In this document: one piece after another, positions 23,388-36,893 of the stretch
Numbering within the stretch: the stretch's first letter is position 1
Layout of the letters: each line of letters starts with the position of its first letter
Assembly (NCBI GenBank): GCA_025449115.1
Contig: JAHLKC010000042.1
Coordinates: 124,001-188,000, forward strand
DNA: 64,000 nt
Source: Chytridium lagenaria
Lineage: Eukaryota; Chytridiomycota; Chytridiomycetes; Chytridiales; Chytridiaceae
Reading direction: 5' to 3'
Notes under the pieces: model-generated
What the model was told of the DNA's origin: nothing
Database searches by the model: none
Seen by the model: the letters and a program-made list of their open reading frames with translations, nothing else
Translations under genes and position numbers: made by a program

Positions 23388-26300
23388 TCAGCAGCGTAGA
23401 CCATAAATACTTTCTTTTCGTAGCCTGTAACGTGATGCCCAGCATGATCGAGAAAGAGAGACGGGTGACAGGGATAGGAGGAAGGACGGGTCGAGCTACA
23501 CGAAACGAAAGACGTTTAGAGAATAATCGATAATCAAATATATAAAACTGGAAATCGACACCGGAAAGAAAATAGTAAAATGCACAGAAAACAAACGAGT
23601 TAAAGAAACAATACAATAAAAAAAACGCGCATTTTGATAGCAAAAAAAAGAAAAAATAACCAATAAGCAAATATCTCACCTCCCACCCCTTGGCGTCCCG
23701 TCCACACATCTCAACATGCTCATTCAACGGTCTAAACCCTAATCTTCTCAAACTGAAATCTGTCGCATCCGTCGCCGTCTCATCCCCAACAGCCCGACTT
23801 GGGTTCCCATTCAACGCTTGACCCACAGAGTCATGTCGATGTCGAAGCGCCCATAACCATATATGAAGTGGGGTTTCTACACCGAACCGGGGACAGTCAC
23901 GATGGATATAGGAGAGAAGGCCGGAAAGGGTGTCAGAGGAGATGCGGCATTCATATTGTCTAGAGACAAAAGACGAAAGAAAAAAGGCGTAGATTTGCAA
24001 ATTAGAAAATCGACAGGATGTTAATGACTACCAAAAAAAAACTAGAAAACCTCAACAAAATGACATTTTTTAAATAAAATTCTTTACCTCCCGTCCTCGT
24101 CGCCCTTCTATCATACATCGTCTCAAGCAGCAACATCCTATTCCCCATATCCCAATGCGCAACAACATACGCCACAATAGTCTTCTTTTCCTCACTCCCT
24201 GTATCCTCAGTCTCCTCTGATCCCTTCACCCCTCTTCCCGCAAAAGCCTTTGCCGCAATTGCGTGGTCATAATACAGCACCCTCACATACCGCCTAAATC
24301 CCTCTTTTTCCGGCCCCCCAAAAATTCCTGCAAGGTCTTACTCCCCATCTGAAAGTCCACAATGCTTTTATACGACCGTCCGTACCCTTTGGCACGCTCC
24401 ATGACTTGAGGGACCGCAACATCGGTCAAGAGGCTGTCGAGACGTTCTCTCTTAATTTCATTGACGATCGCTGGGACGAGTGTATCATCTCCAAAGTCCT
24501 CCATACACGCGTCTCAAAATAAAGTGGGGACGTACAAGGTTTCATCAAATCCACTCGTTCCACTCCCATACCCTCCCGTCCCACATTCTGAACACGCACA
24601 TGAGATAAAGTGCAACACCGCCTTCCAGCTGCAAAACATCTCCTTGGGTCTCCATTTCCCAATTCGATACTGTCCTCCAGCCCCACAAGCGGTGCAGAAT
24701 GCGTATTTCGAATAACAGGACGGGCAGACAGGTTCTGGAGAACAGAAGCGGGGACTTGCCAACGATGGGCGTCGATGAGGCGAGGGGTTGTGGTCGAAGG
24801 TGGAGGGGAGTGTGAAGGGGGCCGGTAGTCAATGCGACAACCTCCACGGCCCAACACGCGTGTACAGGCTGAACAGGCGATTTCGCAGTCGGGTCCATCG
24901 TCGTTGCGGTCGTTGCGGTTGCGTTTCGGGGTTTAGAGAGAGAAGTGGAGATGCAGGAGATGGTTGTTGTGGTGGTGCTAGTGGTTGAGGATGTGGAGGG
25001 TGGGGAATCGACTGCAGGAATTTTGGCGTCGGAGGGAACGGTTTTAGGGTTTGGGTAGGGGTCGTCGTTGAGCGGACGTTGGAGGAGGGGATACCTTCAC
25101 CGCGGATGTGGGCTCGCCGTTGGCAAAGCAGCATGCATTACAGATATAGTGTGGGGCAAAAGTTTTGGAGCCGGGTTCGAGTATCGGTTCGTGATCGTCT
25201 AAGGACAGGTCTTTGGAATCTCCGTGGAGGAGAATGATGGCGAGGTCGCGATTGCATTGGATGCATTGAGCGGAAAGTTCTTTGGTGATGCGACGATGGC
25301 GTCGGGAAGCGGATTTGCGGGATGTTGTTGAGGGTTGGGAGATAGTAAATGGGATTTGCGGGGAGGTGTAAGGTTCCAAGATGTTTAGAGGTTTTTAGTG
25401 GGAGCGTTTCTACGGGACGGCGGCCGATTGTTCGCTTTGGTTCGGGTTTGGCATGGGGTAAGGTTGCTGGATTAGGACGGATCATAATGGGGATTTTGTT
25501 GCCAGATGGCCTCGAGGCGAACGGGGAGGGCAAGATATGGGGTTGGATGGGAGTAGTGAGGTGAGACGTCGCTTGCGGAGATATCTGGCGCTTCACAGAT
25601 AGGTCTTGAGGAGGATGAAGGGATTCGTTGTAATCAGCACTATACTTCTGCAACGACGCTGAAGGTTGCTGACTCAAAGATGATGTGTTTGATAGTAAGC
25701 CTGGGGATACAGAGGCCGTCCAAGTCCGTGGAGAAATCTGTTACAGTGGCGTTGGATATGACAGAGGTAGGCGGCGAATCATGCTGAATGTTTGGTTCGA
25801 TTTTCGTTATGTCTGAAGGCGAAAATGCAGGCACATAGTCCGCCAACAACGCTTCCACATCTGAAGCTTTAGCGTTCTGACTGTTTTGCTGTTGCAGGAA
25901 TTCCTGAAAGTTCCATGTTAACAGCGCGTCTTCTTGCGTAAAATTTTGACTGCTGGCGGTGGGTAGATACGATTGATGCGGATCATCGTGAGACTCAAAC
26001 ATAGCGGAAAGGGGCGAGGATTCAAAAATTGTGGGTGTGGCGATGCTCCCAACGGTTGGTACAGGGGAATGGGTTGAACTGTTGAAAGTGACGGTGAGAG
26101 GAGAATGGTTCCAGGAGACGATATACAGTGAGTCCATTTGAATCTCGGGCAGAGGAAGGAGTCATTGGCCATGGAACATCATTAAGTTCGCCTGAGATTT
26201 GTAAAGTAGTGTTTTGATGCTGCCGTTCAAGAGCGCCGAGCATCTCGTTAATGGTAAGTTGTTGTTGCTGTTGTTGTTTCTGCTGCTGGTGGTGGTTTTG

Positions 26301-27254
26301 ATGTTCATAAAGAGTAAAAGTAGGAAGAGAGGAGGAAGCGGCATTCTCAGGAGCTCGGCGACATCAACAGATCGAGAAGCAGATGCACCTTTCTAAAAGC
26401 ATTTTACGGGTTCCATTAGATACTTGGAGGAGTAAAACAAAAAGATAGATGCAGCAACGACGCAAAGGTACTTCACCTGCTCAGTTGGTAGTCCTATCAG
26501 CGAAGACGTCAAAGTCCCCGACAACGGCGATCCCCAAGCTCTCCAATCTTTTTGCTGGGTACTTGCAAGAGGAACCGAAGTCGGCGACATCCCAAACATA
26601 TTCTTCATGGACGCCTGGTCAAGGGATCCCATCTGCTTCCCTCTTTCAATCTGCGAGGCTGGAAACCAAAACTCATAAGGCAAACTCTGAACCTCCGGAT
26701 CAAGCTCGACTGGAACGCCAAAAGGCTGAAGCACTTCATTCATGTCTTCCAAAAGATCGTCTACGTCTGGAGAAGGTGAGCTATCAGAGTTGGTGGGGAG
26801 GGGGGCTGCAGCTGTCGTTGAAGTGGAGGGCATGGGCACAGGTGGTGGCATTCTTGACGGAGAAGTGTTTAAGCTTCCCAAGGACATCCAGTGCTGTTGA
26901 TGCTGCAGCTGCTGGCTCTGCTGTTGCTGCTGCTGTTGCTGCTGTTGAAGACGCATGGCACTTGCGAGATTCATTCTAGCGGTTGGATGATTCAAATGCT
27001 GTTGTTCTTGCTGTTGCTTCTGCTGCTGCTGATGTTTGCTGCTGTATTAATATATTGGAATGCGAGAGATAGGGAGCTGCAGCAGTAGCTAAAATAGAGG
27101 ATGAGACCGCAGAATAAGGGGAAGCTGAAGCCTTGCTGGAGTCTCCCTGCAATGATATTGATGAATCTAAAGGCCGAGGATACTGCTGCTGTTGTTGCTG
27201 TTGCGGGTATAGATGCTGCTGACGATAGTTTTGGTGGTGATGGGAGGGATGCAT
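23388..27254 (-). CDS. Large Q-rich / zinc-ribbon / GNAT-like protein (many frame breaks)
   Basis: Read as one gene from MHPSHHHQNYRQQHLY at 27254. Segments in order: Gln-rich blocks and Ser/Pro-rich acidic segments (27250-26400, DVDDLLEDMNEVLQPFG); a further Q run and TINEMLGALERQ; Ser/Thr-rich linker; a basic RKSASRRHRRITKEL; Cys pairs CIQCNRDL and YICNACC; a second cluster CEIACSACTRVLGRGGCR and CPSCYSKYAFCTACG; then CTLSHVRV and a C-terminal alpha/beta part (VMERAKGYGRSYKSI, VAYVVAHWDMGNRM, DFSLRRLGFRPLNEH). The last pattern resembles the end of a GNAT acetyltransferase fold. Introns at ~26458-26397 and 24087-23960 are supported. Frame breaks occur near 27045, 26155, 25715, 25385, 25050, 24940, 24725, 24650, 24510 and 24325, mostly in runs. 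A nuclear regulator is plausible; family not recognised. It could also be two genes. Confidence 0.55.
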
Positions 27255-28122
27255 GGTGAATAGTAAGAGGTAGGGTTGACTTCTTCGTTGACGTCCGTAC
27301 TCGCTGCTTTGTCTCTTTTGAAATGCCCCTGCTTCAATTCAGACACCCTGAGGATCCAATAATCAAATTCTCCAACGGGAATGAAGATAGTGATGATGGT
27401 GATGATGGTGGTGGTGGTGGTGGTGGTTGATGTTGATGTGATGATAATCCTAATAAGAGTGATGATGGAAATGAAGCATTCTCCTCTGTTTTGATATTTA
27501 TTTTAAATCTGAAAAAAAGGGGGGCAAAGTCAAGGGGTACTTTTTACACATTAAAAACAGTAGTATTTCAATAAATATCACAATTGCGGACTGGCTAGCT
27601 CAATGACAGACTGACCGAAAGCACACCAACCCACTCGTGAAAAGCAGATGTACGCTGGCTGTCTCTATTACAGAATATTCCCGGTTTCGTAAGAAGCATG
27701 GCCTTTGCACACTAACTATCCTTTCGGTTTTTACACGCGGCTTCAGCTGCAGTTACAGATATGCAGAGTTAAAAGCAGGACACGCTACTTACAAGAATCA
27801 TTTTACTCAAAGTGCACACACACACGCACGCACACTTACGTGATATTACGCAGCTAGCTAGCGGCAACCGTCTCCATGAAAATGACATTTGAGAGTTGCC
27901 CTTTTTCTTCCCCAATATGGTGGTGATACAAATACAACAAACAAGGGTTCAGAATTGTCGTGACATTTTCTGTTTATTTACTGATGACCATTGATGCACG
28001 GAACACAGTAATATACAAAAAGATGTGGTGAAAGGGCAATAAAAAATAACGAGTGCAGTAAGACAACAAAAAGTAAATGACTTGAACGAAATCAACAATC
28101 GTTGAAACTGGTAAAAAGGTTA
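27255..28122. other. Intergenic with GAT/GGT microsatellite
   Basis: Upstream of the Q-rich gene start and downstream of the phospholipase end. Contains a GATGGT/GGT repeat near 27390-27440 and a CACACG run near 27818-27836. No gene seen. Confidence 0.55.
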
Positions 28123-31100
28123 TCAAGAAGAACTTGCTGCTGCCAATCTCGCGTCCCTCTTGGCTTCCCATACCGCCCTCAAGGCATCCCTAATACGATC
28201 CACATCCTGCATAAAGTCAAATTCAGCGCACTTTAAAAGGTCCGCAGTCTATTCCGATTGATGGTGTGAGAAAGGTGCATAGCCATGTGAATCGAACGAA
28301 AGAAAATAATTATGCGAGCGATGATAAAGAAAGTACGATAAATGATTAGTAAACTCCTCCAAATACCCAATATCAAAATATGACAAACACAAACCTCCTT
28401 CTTCTTATACTGCAATTTCCCAAATGAAAACGCACTCGGCGAAAAGCCTTCCTCCATCCCGTCATTCCCAATCGTCGGCAAATAAATCAACATCACCTCC
28501 CGTTCCGCCATTGGCTCCCCATGATCCCCAACCGCTCCAGGAGGATGAACAGGGACACCCTTAAAAATCTGACAATACCGATTTGCATATTTTACCGCAT
28601 ATGGGACCTTTTTCTTCTTTGCGAGTGGTTTCGGCTTTTTCGAGGACGTGGTTGATGCAAGGGATGCGAGGGAGCTTGAACTTATCGAGTGGGAGAGACG
28701 GGTGAATATAGTGGGTTTGTCTTTAAGGGTGTTGGGTTCAAGCTGTGGCGTCGCAGGCGCTGACTCTTTCCCCGTCTCACTCTTCCCATCCGTGTCCTTC
28801 TCTACTTCATCCTCTTCCTCCTCCTCCTCATCGAAATCAGCAGGATTGGCAGGCTCCGGTGAAGTCCTGGTAAACACTAGTCCGCGTCGTTTCCCCAAAA
28901 TTTTCAATATCTTTTGTAACGCTAGATAAAAAAGAGTAAGTACCCGCACGCAAATCGCAGAAACCCCACATATTCCTTTCAACGTCTTCGCTGCTGTCCA
29001 ACACGAAAATAACGTCCACGTTTCTCCCCTTCCGCAAGAATGGGTACAAAGGTTGATTGTTATCAGCGCCTTTTCATAAACATTAGTCAGTCTTAGAAGA
29101 AAAGATCCGCGTACGAACCTGCATCTATCAACTGTATCCGTTCAGAATTGATCAAACCTGGTGGGTGCGGGCCCTGCGTGATTCGGTATAATGGATTCCA
29201 ATTATATGCCGCATGGAAGGGATGTAAACTCAACATCTCCTTAACTCTGGTTGAAGCATCAGGTGCCAGCATCTATTAATTTAATGAGCATGTTACAAAG
29301 AACAAGTAGGTCTTACCTTGACCGCATGGTTTCGCACCATACTACCAACCCATGAGGTTGGGTGAGTGCGTTCAAGAGTTTCACAGGATGTTTGGAAGGG
29401 AGCTGTCATGGCGGATGCAACCATGCTTTTACAACCGGTTAATTTACTGCAGTATGCGACAGAAAAAATTAACGCGATCTCTTACCCTACGATCATTGTA
29501 AAGTTTTGCTCGGGGGCTTGATCAGTGCTGATTCCACCCTTGAATCGTCGTCCAAAAGACCACGACGGGATCCAGACTACATAAAAGCAATTTGTTATAT
29601 AAAAAGAAAGAAAAACGAATGATTATACGTACCCTTCAATTCATCGCATCCAACCTGCAACGGCGTCAACTCAAACCACTGCCACCAAGCCCTACGTTCC
29701 TCCACCTCCCTCCTCCACTTCTCCATCCCCTCCATCTCCTCCCTCCCGAAAACCGCAACCTCCTCCCCCCTCCTCGCCTTCCACGGTCTCTCATGTCTAA
29801 TCGCCGTGTAAATCGGACAAGGCCCGCGTCCGTCCTCACAAAACCTCCACTGCTTGCTCAACGTAAAATCATCCTTCTCCCAATCCACGTCCGTGGAAAA
29901 AAAGTGGGTCTGCATAAATGACGAATAGAGCTCGACGACGCCTCTGGGAAGGTTCTGGAGACGCTTCGAGACGAGACCACCAAAGAGGAGCGGGACGCGG
30001 TGGAGAGGTGCTGGGAGGAGGGTTTCTTGGAGATAGAGCGGGTCGCCGGGAAAGTTTTCAAGGGTCTTCACGAGAAGATCTGCGAGACGGGTTGGGGAAC
30101 ATTGGGTGGCTGTGCGGTAGAGGTTGGAGAGTGTCCAGCAGGAACCAGAGACGCCTTTTCACGGAAAAACAATTTTTTTAGAACGCTTCACTAACAACTA
30201 GATGAACGGAATCGGGAAAGTAACATGAACAGGTTCTGGGATAAAAAACCGACCTGCAAGGTACATCACTGCGTCATAAAGTCCTTCATCTTCCATAGCC
30301 TTTAAAAACCCGGTTGTTCCAATCATCGCTTTAAGTCCACCACCCGACCCTCCGACGGCAATATGGGGGACGTCAGCCTCATCCACGAGTTCTTCTGGGA
30401 CGTTAATAAATCTTGCAAACGATATTCGACCAAAACGACGACGATCTTGTTGGTATTGCAGTTCAGAGTCTGGAATGAGGTTGTCCTGGCTGTACGGGTA
30501 ATGACAAAGTTAAAGATATGTTTCATATACATGCGCTTTTCTAAGCAGCAATCTTGAATGCTTCGCTTCATTGTATTGCGTCTATGGACTGCTTCCTCCC
30601 TTCAATTTCTACTCATCTCCTCATTTCATATCATCGTCTACCTCCAAACGCCACTCTAATTTGGCCAAAAAAAAGTACAAACCTCACAGCTGCTACCTTG
30701 AATATTTCCGGATTCCTGATCCCATCCAAATGCCGTCTCTTCATCTCCTTTGGCAACACCTCAAAAGCAGCCATAACCTCCAACGAATCCTGTAACCCCA
30801 CATCCACATTCTTCGAAACCTTTGGCAACAACGTTCCCATAATCTTATGCGTCTGCGTCACCACCGTATTCACAAACCCCGTCATCACCGCCTCATTACT
30901 CGACAAAGCCTACAACATTTAGCTTTTACGAAAGACCCGGGGTCTTTACTTTACCGATGCTGTGCTCCGGATACTCCCGGATTCGGATTTGGTTTGGGTT
31001 GTGGTGAGAAGTGTGGATCCACTTGCGGATGCAGTCTCGGTTTCCCAAATTTCAACGGTGGGGACGGCGACGGTCTCATCATCCTCAAAGGCGAGACTCG

Positions 31101-31257
31101 CGATCCTAGCGCCGAGCGTTGGTTTACGTCTTAGGAAGCTGTCACGTCTTGATGGGGATGGAGATGATGGGCGAGATGGGATTTCAGGAGGGGTTAATGA
31201 CATGGTATCGGGTTCTGGGACCTCGAGGGGGATGGGAGGGAGTGGAGGGGAGGACAT
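28123..31257 (-). CDS. Cytosolic phospholipase A2 (cPLA2-type)
   Basis: Releases fatty acids from membrane phospholipids. Start at 31257 gives a ~100-residue Pro/Ser/Thr-rich N-terminus. The next exon (ending near 30631) is helical (TQTHKIMGTLLPKVSKNVD). Then the catalytic domain: HIAVGGSGGGLKAM, with the oxyanion-hole glycines, then after an intron VSGSCWTLSN, where the first Ser in GVSGS is the nucleophile of the Ser/Asp dyad. LIDAGADNNQPLYPFL holds the dyad Asp in the D-A-G context. Other family segments are VDVIFVLDSSED, YANRYCQIFKGVPVHPP and the terminal VDRIRDALRAVWEAK. An acidic insert (FDEEEEEEDEVEKD) lies near 28810. No C2 domain is visible. At least seven introns. The frame looks largely intact. 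The last exon ends at 28123 after RLAAASSS. Confidence 0.9.
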
Positions 31258-31796
31258 GATGGAACGATCGTTTTTTGATGGTTTTCTGACCGAGTCTTGG
31301 GTTGCACGAAGATTGTGATCGTTTGCTTTGTGGCTGAAGAGTGAAGACGGTGTATGTATTCACCCGAGACGGAGGGTAGGTCAAAAGTATGCTATGCTAT
31401 TGGAGTGGTTGACATTTAGAAAACGCGTTTGGAAATGGCCGCGTGTGGTGACCTACTAGCGTAAGTATTTTGTTTTACAAAAAAGTCGCTCTCGACTTAG
31501 CTCCAGTATTTCTTTTCAATTGTTTGGCGCCGTCACATGGTACACGGCGTGCGATATAAGAGCTTATCATTAACTATCGTATAAGCTTTATTTATGTACA
31601 TCATTAAAGTGGGAGGGTACTGGACAGAGTGAAGTAGGATGAAAATTATGATATACACATGCGAAGGTGGAATGGAAAACCATATGCTTTGACACAGAGA
31701 TCTACCGGTAAGCAGAATAATTAAAATGGAGAAGCGCCCCTTAAACCAGAATGAGAAACCACAAGAGTTAATTAATAGCACATGAGAAATCACGTC
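31258..31796. other. Intergenic between TmcB-like gene end and phospholipase start
   Basis: About 540 bp, holding the 3' flank of the upstream minus gene and the promoter of the phospholipase. No gene or structured element recognised. Confidence 0.55.
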
Positions 31797-34700
31797 TACT
31801 CGACCTGAGTAGTTGGACCACCCCCTCCATCCCTCATTACCATAAAGTCCTCCTCATTCACTCCCTCTTTAAACTCAAACCCAGCCCCTTCAGCCCTTGA
31901 CAACCGACTCTTATTATATTCACCCATTATGAAACTCCTTCTCACCCCTCCCCCTTGCATATTCACCATCCCATCATCGAAGACCTTTTCCTCGCCGACG
32001 CCGTCATTGACAAGGCCTCCGCCACAGTAGCAGGTACATGATCCCCATCAATCGACGCCCCATGCGCCCCTCTCACCCCATCTATCTCCCCCGAGTCATT
32101 TGACGTAAAGTTATGCTGATGCGAGTCATGGGGATCGATGCTTCCACGCGTGGTAGAGAAGCCGTGATGGTGGACAGGGTGTTGATGCGGACGCACGTAA
32201 TGGGAGTTATGTCCCGACACCTCTGAATCCATACGCGAAGGTGGAAGACCTGGCACACTTTGATTATGGGAAGATGGGCCCCTGGTTTTGTTGCACAGGG
32301 TTTACGATGCGGGTGCTTTGACGAAGATGAAGAAGTTCACGGAGTGAATCAATGTCGGCCACGATTTCAACGGGTATCATGAGAAGAAGTTTCAGAGTGC
32401 GTTCGTTCTCCGTATTGATGAGGTACGATAGTATAGGCCGCCAGTAGAAAAAGTACGTCCCCAAGATGGCACATACCACAAGAACAAACATCCCAATGGA
32501 AAGGTCGTATAATTGAGATATTTGTCTCTCAATATCACTCTGGTAGGCATCAATGAACATGCGGTACTCTTCGGCAATAGAAGGCGCACTCCCAAAGACA
32601 CTCCGGACGTCCGTTAGCACCAAACCAGCATTCCCCAAATCCGTCAAAGCTATCCTTATCGCTGAATCCACAAACATCGACACCCTCTCAAACAAACTCC
32701 TCTTATCCCCGGTCGCCTTGGGCTCAAAGAAATACCTATTATACGCATTATTCAACGGCTTCAACGGTATCCCAAGCGATTCATTTCCATACAAAATATT
32801 TCTCTGACTAGATTCTATCGAGTTCATATCAGACGTCATAACGTGGTACGCCGAGGCCCAGGGTCTCGCCTCATCCCAAAACGAAAAGGTGGGCCTCAGA
32901 GCTGGTCTTACGCTCACCCCCTCGGATGCTGCTAAAACCCCTTGGTATCGATCATTCACTACGGCAACCATTCTTAATGTCTTGAATTGGGCGTCCATCC
33001 CCGACATCACAATACCAGGGTACGGCACCAAATTCAATGAAATTAAAAAGTCCCCTGAGAGCGCCACGCTAAACGCCGCCGCAATCAATAATAACGCCCG
33101 AGAATACATCAAAGTCAATCTCAAATATCCCGTCATGGCTTTGGTGTGCAACACATCAACATCTCCAGCATTAGGGTCGGTAGGGTCTACTGGTCCTTCA
33201 TCATCAGTATCTCTCTCAGTGTCAGATTTTTCGGCTACGCTTTCTTGGGCCTGTGTGAGATCATCCTTGGAGACGGCACCGGGTTCATAGTAGCGCGCAA
33301 AGAGGGTTGTGGGTGACGGATTTGGGGATTTGGAGAAAAGCGCGAAGGGAGGTTTCGCGCTCGCGACGGGCTTTGTTGATCATGGGAGCGAATACGAAAA
33401 AGGCAGAGAGAAGGATGGTGAGGATACCGAAACCCCAAACAGCTGTTGTGGTAGTGGTGTAAATTGTAAGAGTAGTAAAGTGGTAAGTGGCAACCGACTG
33501 CAATGTAATAAAACAGGGAATAAATCAGGAAACCTACCAAGCTCTGCGTAACCAAGGAGCTGCAAGTTGAATCTAATGTCATGTGCTATGATTCTAGAAA
33601 CATCGGTGAATGCATTCGCCAACACTACCATCCCGTTGTCCAAAACAAACTAAAGACAGGGTATTAATGGGGTACTTCCAAAAAAGAAAATGTGTTGACT
33701 TACCCTCCACGCATTACTCCCAAACACCACTGTCGGATCGGCCCCAACTGCCGTCACAGCCTCTACAGACGCTTTTGAATGTCTCAAATAGAGCAACGTC
33801 GCATCCCTCAACGACAACATCAAAGTGCTTCGATTCGGACTCAGCACATCCCCATGAAACAGATCCACCATCACCCGAGGTTGTCCCCACATCACGTACG
33901 TTGATCGACGATTTGACAGACGATCAAAAAGGAGCGTCGTGTTCTCAGATATACCGGTTAAGAGTTTTTGAACTGACGCTGTGGATGCGTTGAGAGATTC
34001 GGGGGAAGGAAAGGGGTTGGAGGCTTGGATGGAGCGGAGGGTTGTGTGGATGATCGGGAAGGAATCGGAACATTGGTCTAGGGTATGGAGCCAGTGAATT
34101 TCGTTTCGGATGGTACTAAGACCAATTTGAATAATAAGGAGCTGACAGATTCCGACGATTACGAATAGAAGCAAGACAGCTACCGAGAGAAAGACGAGTA
34201 AGATTTTTTTGTAAAACATATTAACGGTGTCGAAATTGATAAGTACCTCGTATCATCGAATGCATCATCATACTATTCGCCCTTGAATACAAATACACTT
34301 GCTTCCTATACTCCTTATACCCTTGCCTCTCCTTCTTCGTTTTCACCGTCAACACCCCCGTTTTCACATCCCCCGCTCCCACAAACTCATCGCTCATCCC
34401 CGCGTCCTGGATCTTCTTAATCTTTTTCCGAACCTCCTCCGCCTCAATCAGATTATTATGAATCTCATCCAGGAAAACCGCGTAACTCTGAAGAACGCGG
34501 ACAGAAAGCGGAAATTTTTGAAGAATCTGGCGGTAGGCGACAGTGGCGCGGTCATCACAACGTTCCATTTGCGCAACGAGGTTGATGAGAATGCTGGTGT
34601 CGACCGGTTTGTCCTCTTCGGCTTGGAGAATGGTTTGCCAGAAATTAGCGATGCTGGCTTTAGCGTCGCGGTGATTGTTGGCAGCCTGTGTATTGTCGGA

Positions 34701-36893
34701 TATATCAACCAATTAAACAAGAGACATGTAAAAAAGTAACTTGCAAAATATAGGAAAGTTAATTGACGCAAAACAAATACGCACTGCTTTCATTAGCTGC
34801 TTAAACTCAACCCTATCCACAGTAGCCACTTTTTTGTTCATAGCATTAGTATAGCGCGAGTCCTGCCGCTGCATATATGCCAGAACTTGGAGCGTCAAGG
34901 GAAGTCCTCTCGCCTTTGCTTTTGAGATATAATTTAACGCCATCGATTTGTCTTTCTTAAACACTGAGTAAAATAAAAGGAAAAAGAAGAACTGTCAGAA
35001 AAGAACACGTTGGTCTGAAGCGTACCTAAAAAGTAGATCGAATCTAAAAAATAAAATAGAAAATGAGAATAGTTAGTACAAAAGTTTTACAGAGATGAAG
35101 GCTTACATTGGAGCATGAGCCACGAGCTGTTGGGGAACTTTTGAACACCCGCAAGAAAAATTTGTTCAGCAAGATCTACAGCTTGCGGGTCAGAGTTTTC
35201 AATCAAAAACCTCGTCGCAAGCTCAACCTACAACAAAAAACGTTAACAAAAAGCACCAAACAATATAACCACCAAAAAAAAGGAGATTGTTCACCTGTGA
35301 TGGATGCCAAAACCGTGCGTCCTTTTTCTTTGTAACCTCGATTTCCTCAATTTCCCAAGTATTGAAATTGTTTTTTGACGCCTCAGCTACCCCAAAGTTA
35401 TCTGATGCTGTCTTGAAGCTTGTTGCAAAAATGTAGCGCTGCTGGAATATGTAGTAGGATCCAACGGCAATGAGCGGGATACTGGCGAGGAAAGCATAAA
35501 AAATATAGTCTTGAGCGGCGTGGTTGTGATCCGGTTGAATAAATACGTAGACTTGTTGGACAACACCAACTTGATGAAGGGAATTACGTTAGTGGCCGAG
35601 AGAATAGTATAAAATTATTTCTACGTACATAGAGAAGCCCACGCGATGACATTTGAAAAGATGAACGACAGTATATTAAAAAGCCGGCTGTAATACCTAC
35701 ACAAAGAAAGTGTGTCAACATCTCTCCGAAGAGGATACATAGAAACTACTTACGGAATAAACACTACCAAATACGACGACATTATCACTGCGAATATCAA
35801 TGACGTCGTCGATTTGAAGATCGGAATGTAATTTGAATACACAAAAGCCGCCACAACGAACAGTCTCTGTGTGATCTGCAACACTTTTACAAAAGATTCA
35901 CTCCTCGCTTCAACGTCCAACGATACAGGGTTCGATTGATACACTGTAAAGGCATTGAGATACGCTCCAGCAAAATGAATAAATAAGGCTGGTGTGCATA
36001 TTACAGCCAGGAGAATTTCAATCTGCTTCGACGTAGAGCAATCTCCCCATTGGCACTCATACAGGTTAAAAAACGTAAAAGTGATCGGGATAAAGAGAAC
36101 AGAGTCGGCCATAAAGGCTGAAAGTTGGGTTAGCTGTAAGAAGATATGAGGGGCTTACTTTTTATTCTTAGTGCTCGCATTGGCCATAGCCCGATGTTGA
36201 AGTTGTTGTTGACGTGGGATTTTAGGAGATAAGCGCCTAGAACGGCGAAGACGTATATATAGAAAAGGTAGATGCCGACAAGAATATATGAGTACAGATA
36301 TCCGTGCCGTTCAACGACAGGCTCCTCAATCTATTACAAGCAAATGTAAGTGATCTTATCGTGTAAGATTCAGCCAAAACAAGAAAATACAAACAGCATT
36401 CTCGTGTTTTGTTTTGTTATATAAAAAAAAAATGGAAAGAGGTTTTACTGGCATCTTTTCAAAAGTAGCAAACACGTACCAATGAAAATTCGATTGCACT
36501 TCCGAATGCATTTCCATGCGGCCCCCAGTCAATATCATGAAAACACAGGGCTATCATCTGCAAAAACTCCACCGCACTCACAACTATGGCTGCCACACTC
36601 CCATTCGATTCCGCAAGAAGCCCGGTTACAAAATTAAAGTAACTTCGTTTCCACACCCTCACTCTCCTCCGAAACTGTTTCAACAGCATTGTGAGCCGAC
36701 TGGGGACCTTTGATGGCTTTTCCAATTGATCCTTCAACGCTTGCTGCTTCTCCGGAGTCAATTGCGCCGTCGTCGACCCGCCTGGTCGCGGCTGACCGAG
36801 AGAGAGTTTTGAAAACCTTGATTCGAACCCGAAGTCCACCCCACTCCCTGGTGTTGGGAGTAAACCCCCAGATTCGAGGAAGGCGTCGCTCAT
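31797..36893 (-). CDS. TmcB/TmcC-like multi-pass membrane sensor
   Basis: Resembles the Dictyostelium tiny-macrocyst B family that is common in zoosporic fungi. Start at 36893 (MSDAFLESGG). Residues ~1-140 are cytosolic, then about eight membrane helices (IVVSAVEFLQMIAL, YSYILVGIYLFYIYVFAVLG, IEILLAVICTPALFIHFAG, SLIFAVIMSSYLVVFIP). A TPR/HAT-like block follows (YRQILQKFPLSVRVLQSYAV, FLDEIHNNLIEAEEV), as expected in TmcB. Next come two helix-bundle ectodomains, each between membrane helices: ILLVFLSVAVLLLFVIVGIC with AVWGFGILTILLSAFF, and RALLLIAAAFSVALSG with IGMFVLVVCAILGTYFF. The tail ends FMVMRDGGGGPTTQVE. At least ten introns; roughly 1,400 residues. Frame breaks lie near 33290, 32262 (GGGG) and 32025. 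Cell-surface sensing is inferred from the architecture. Confidence 0.8.
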
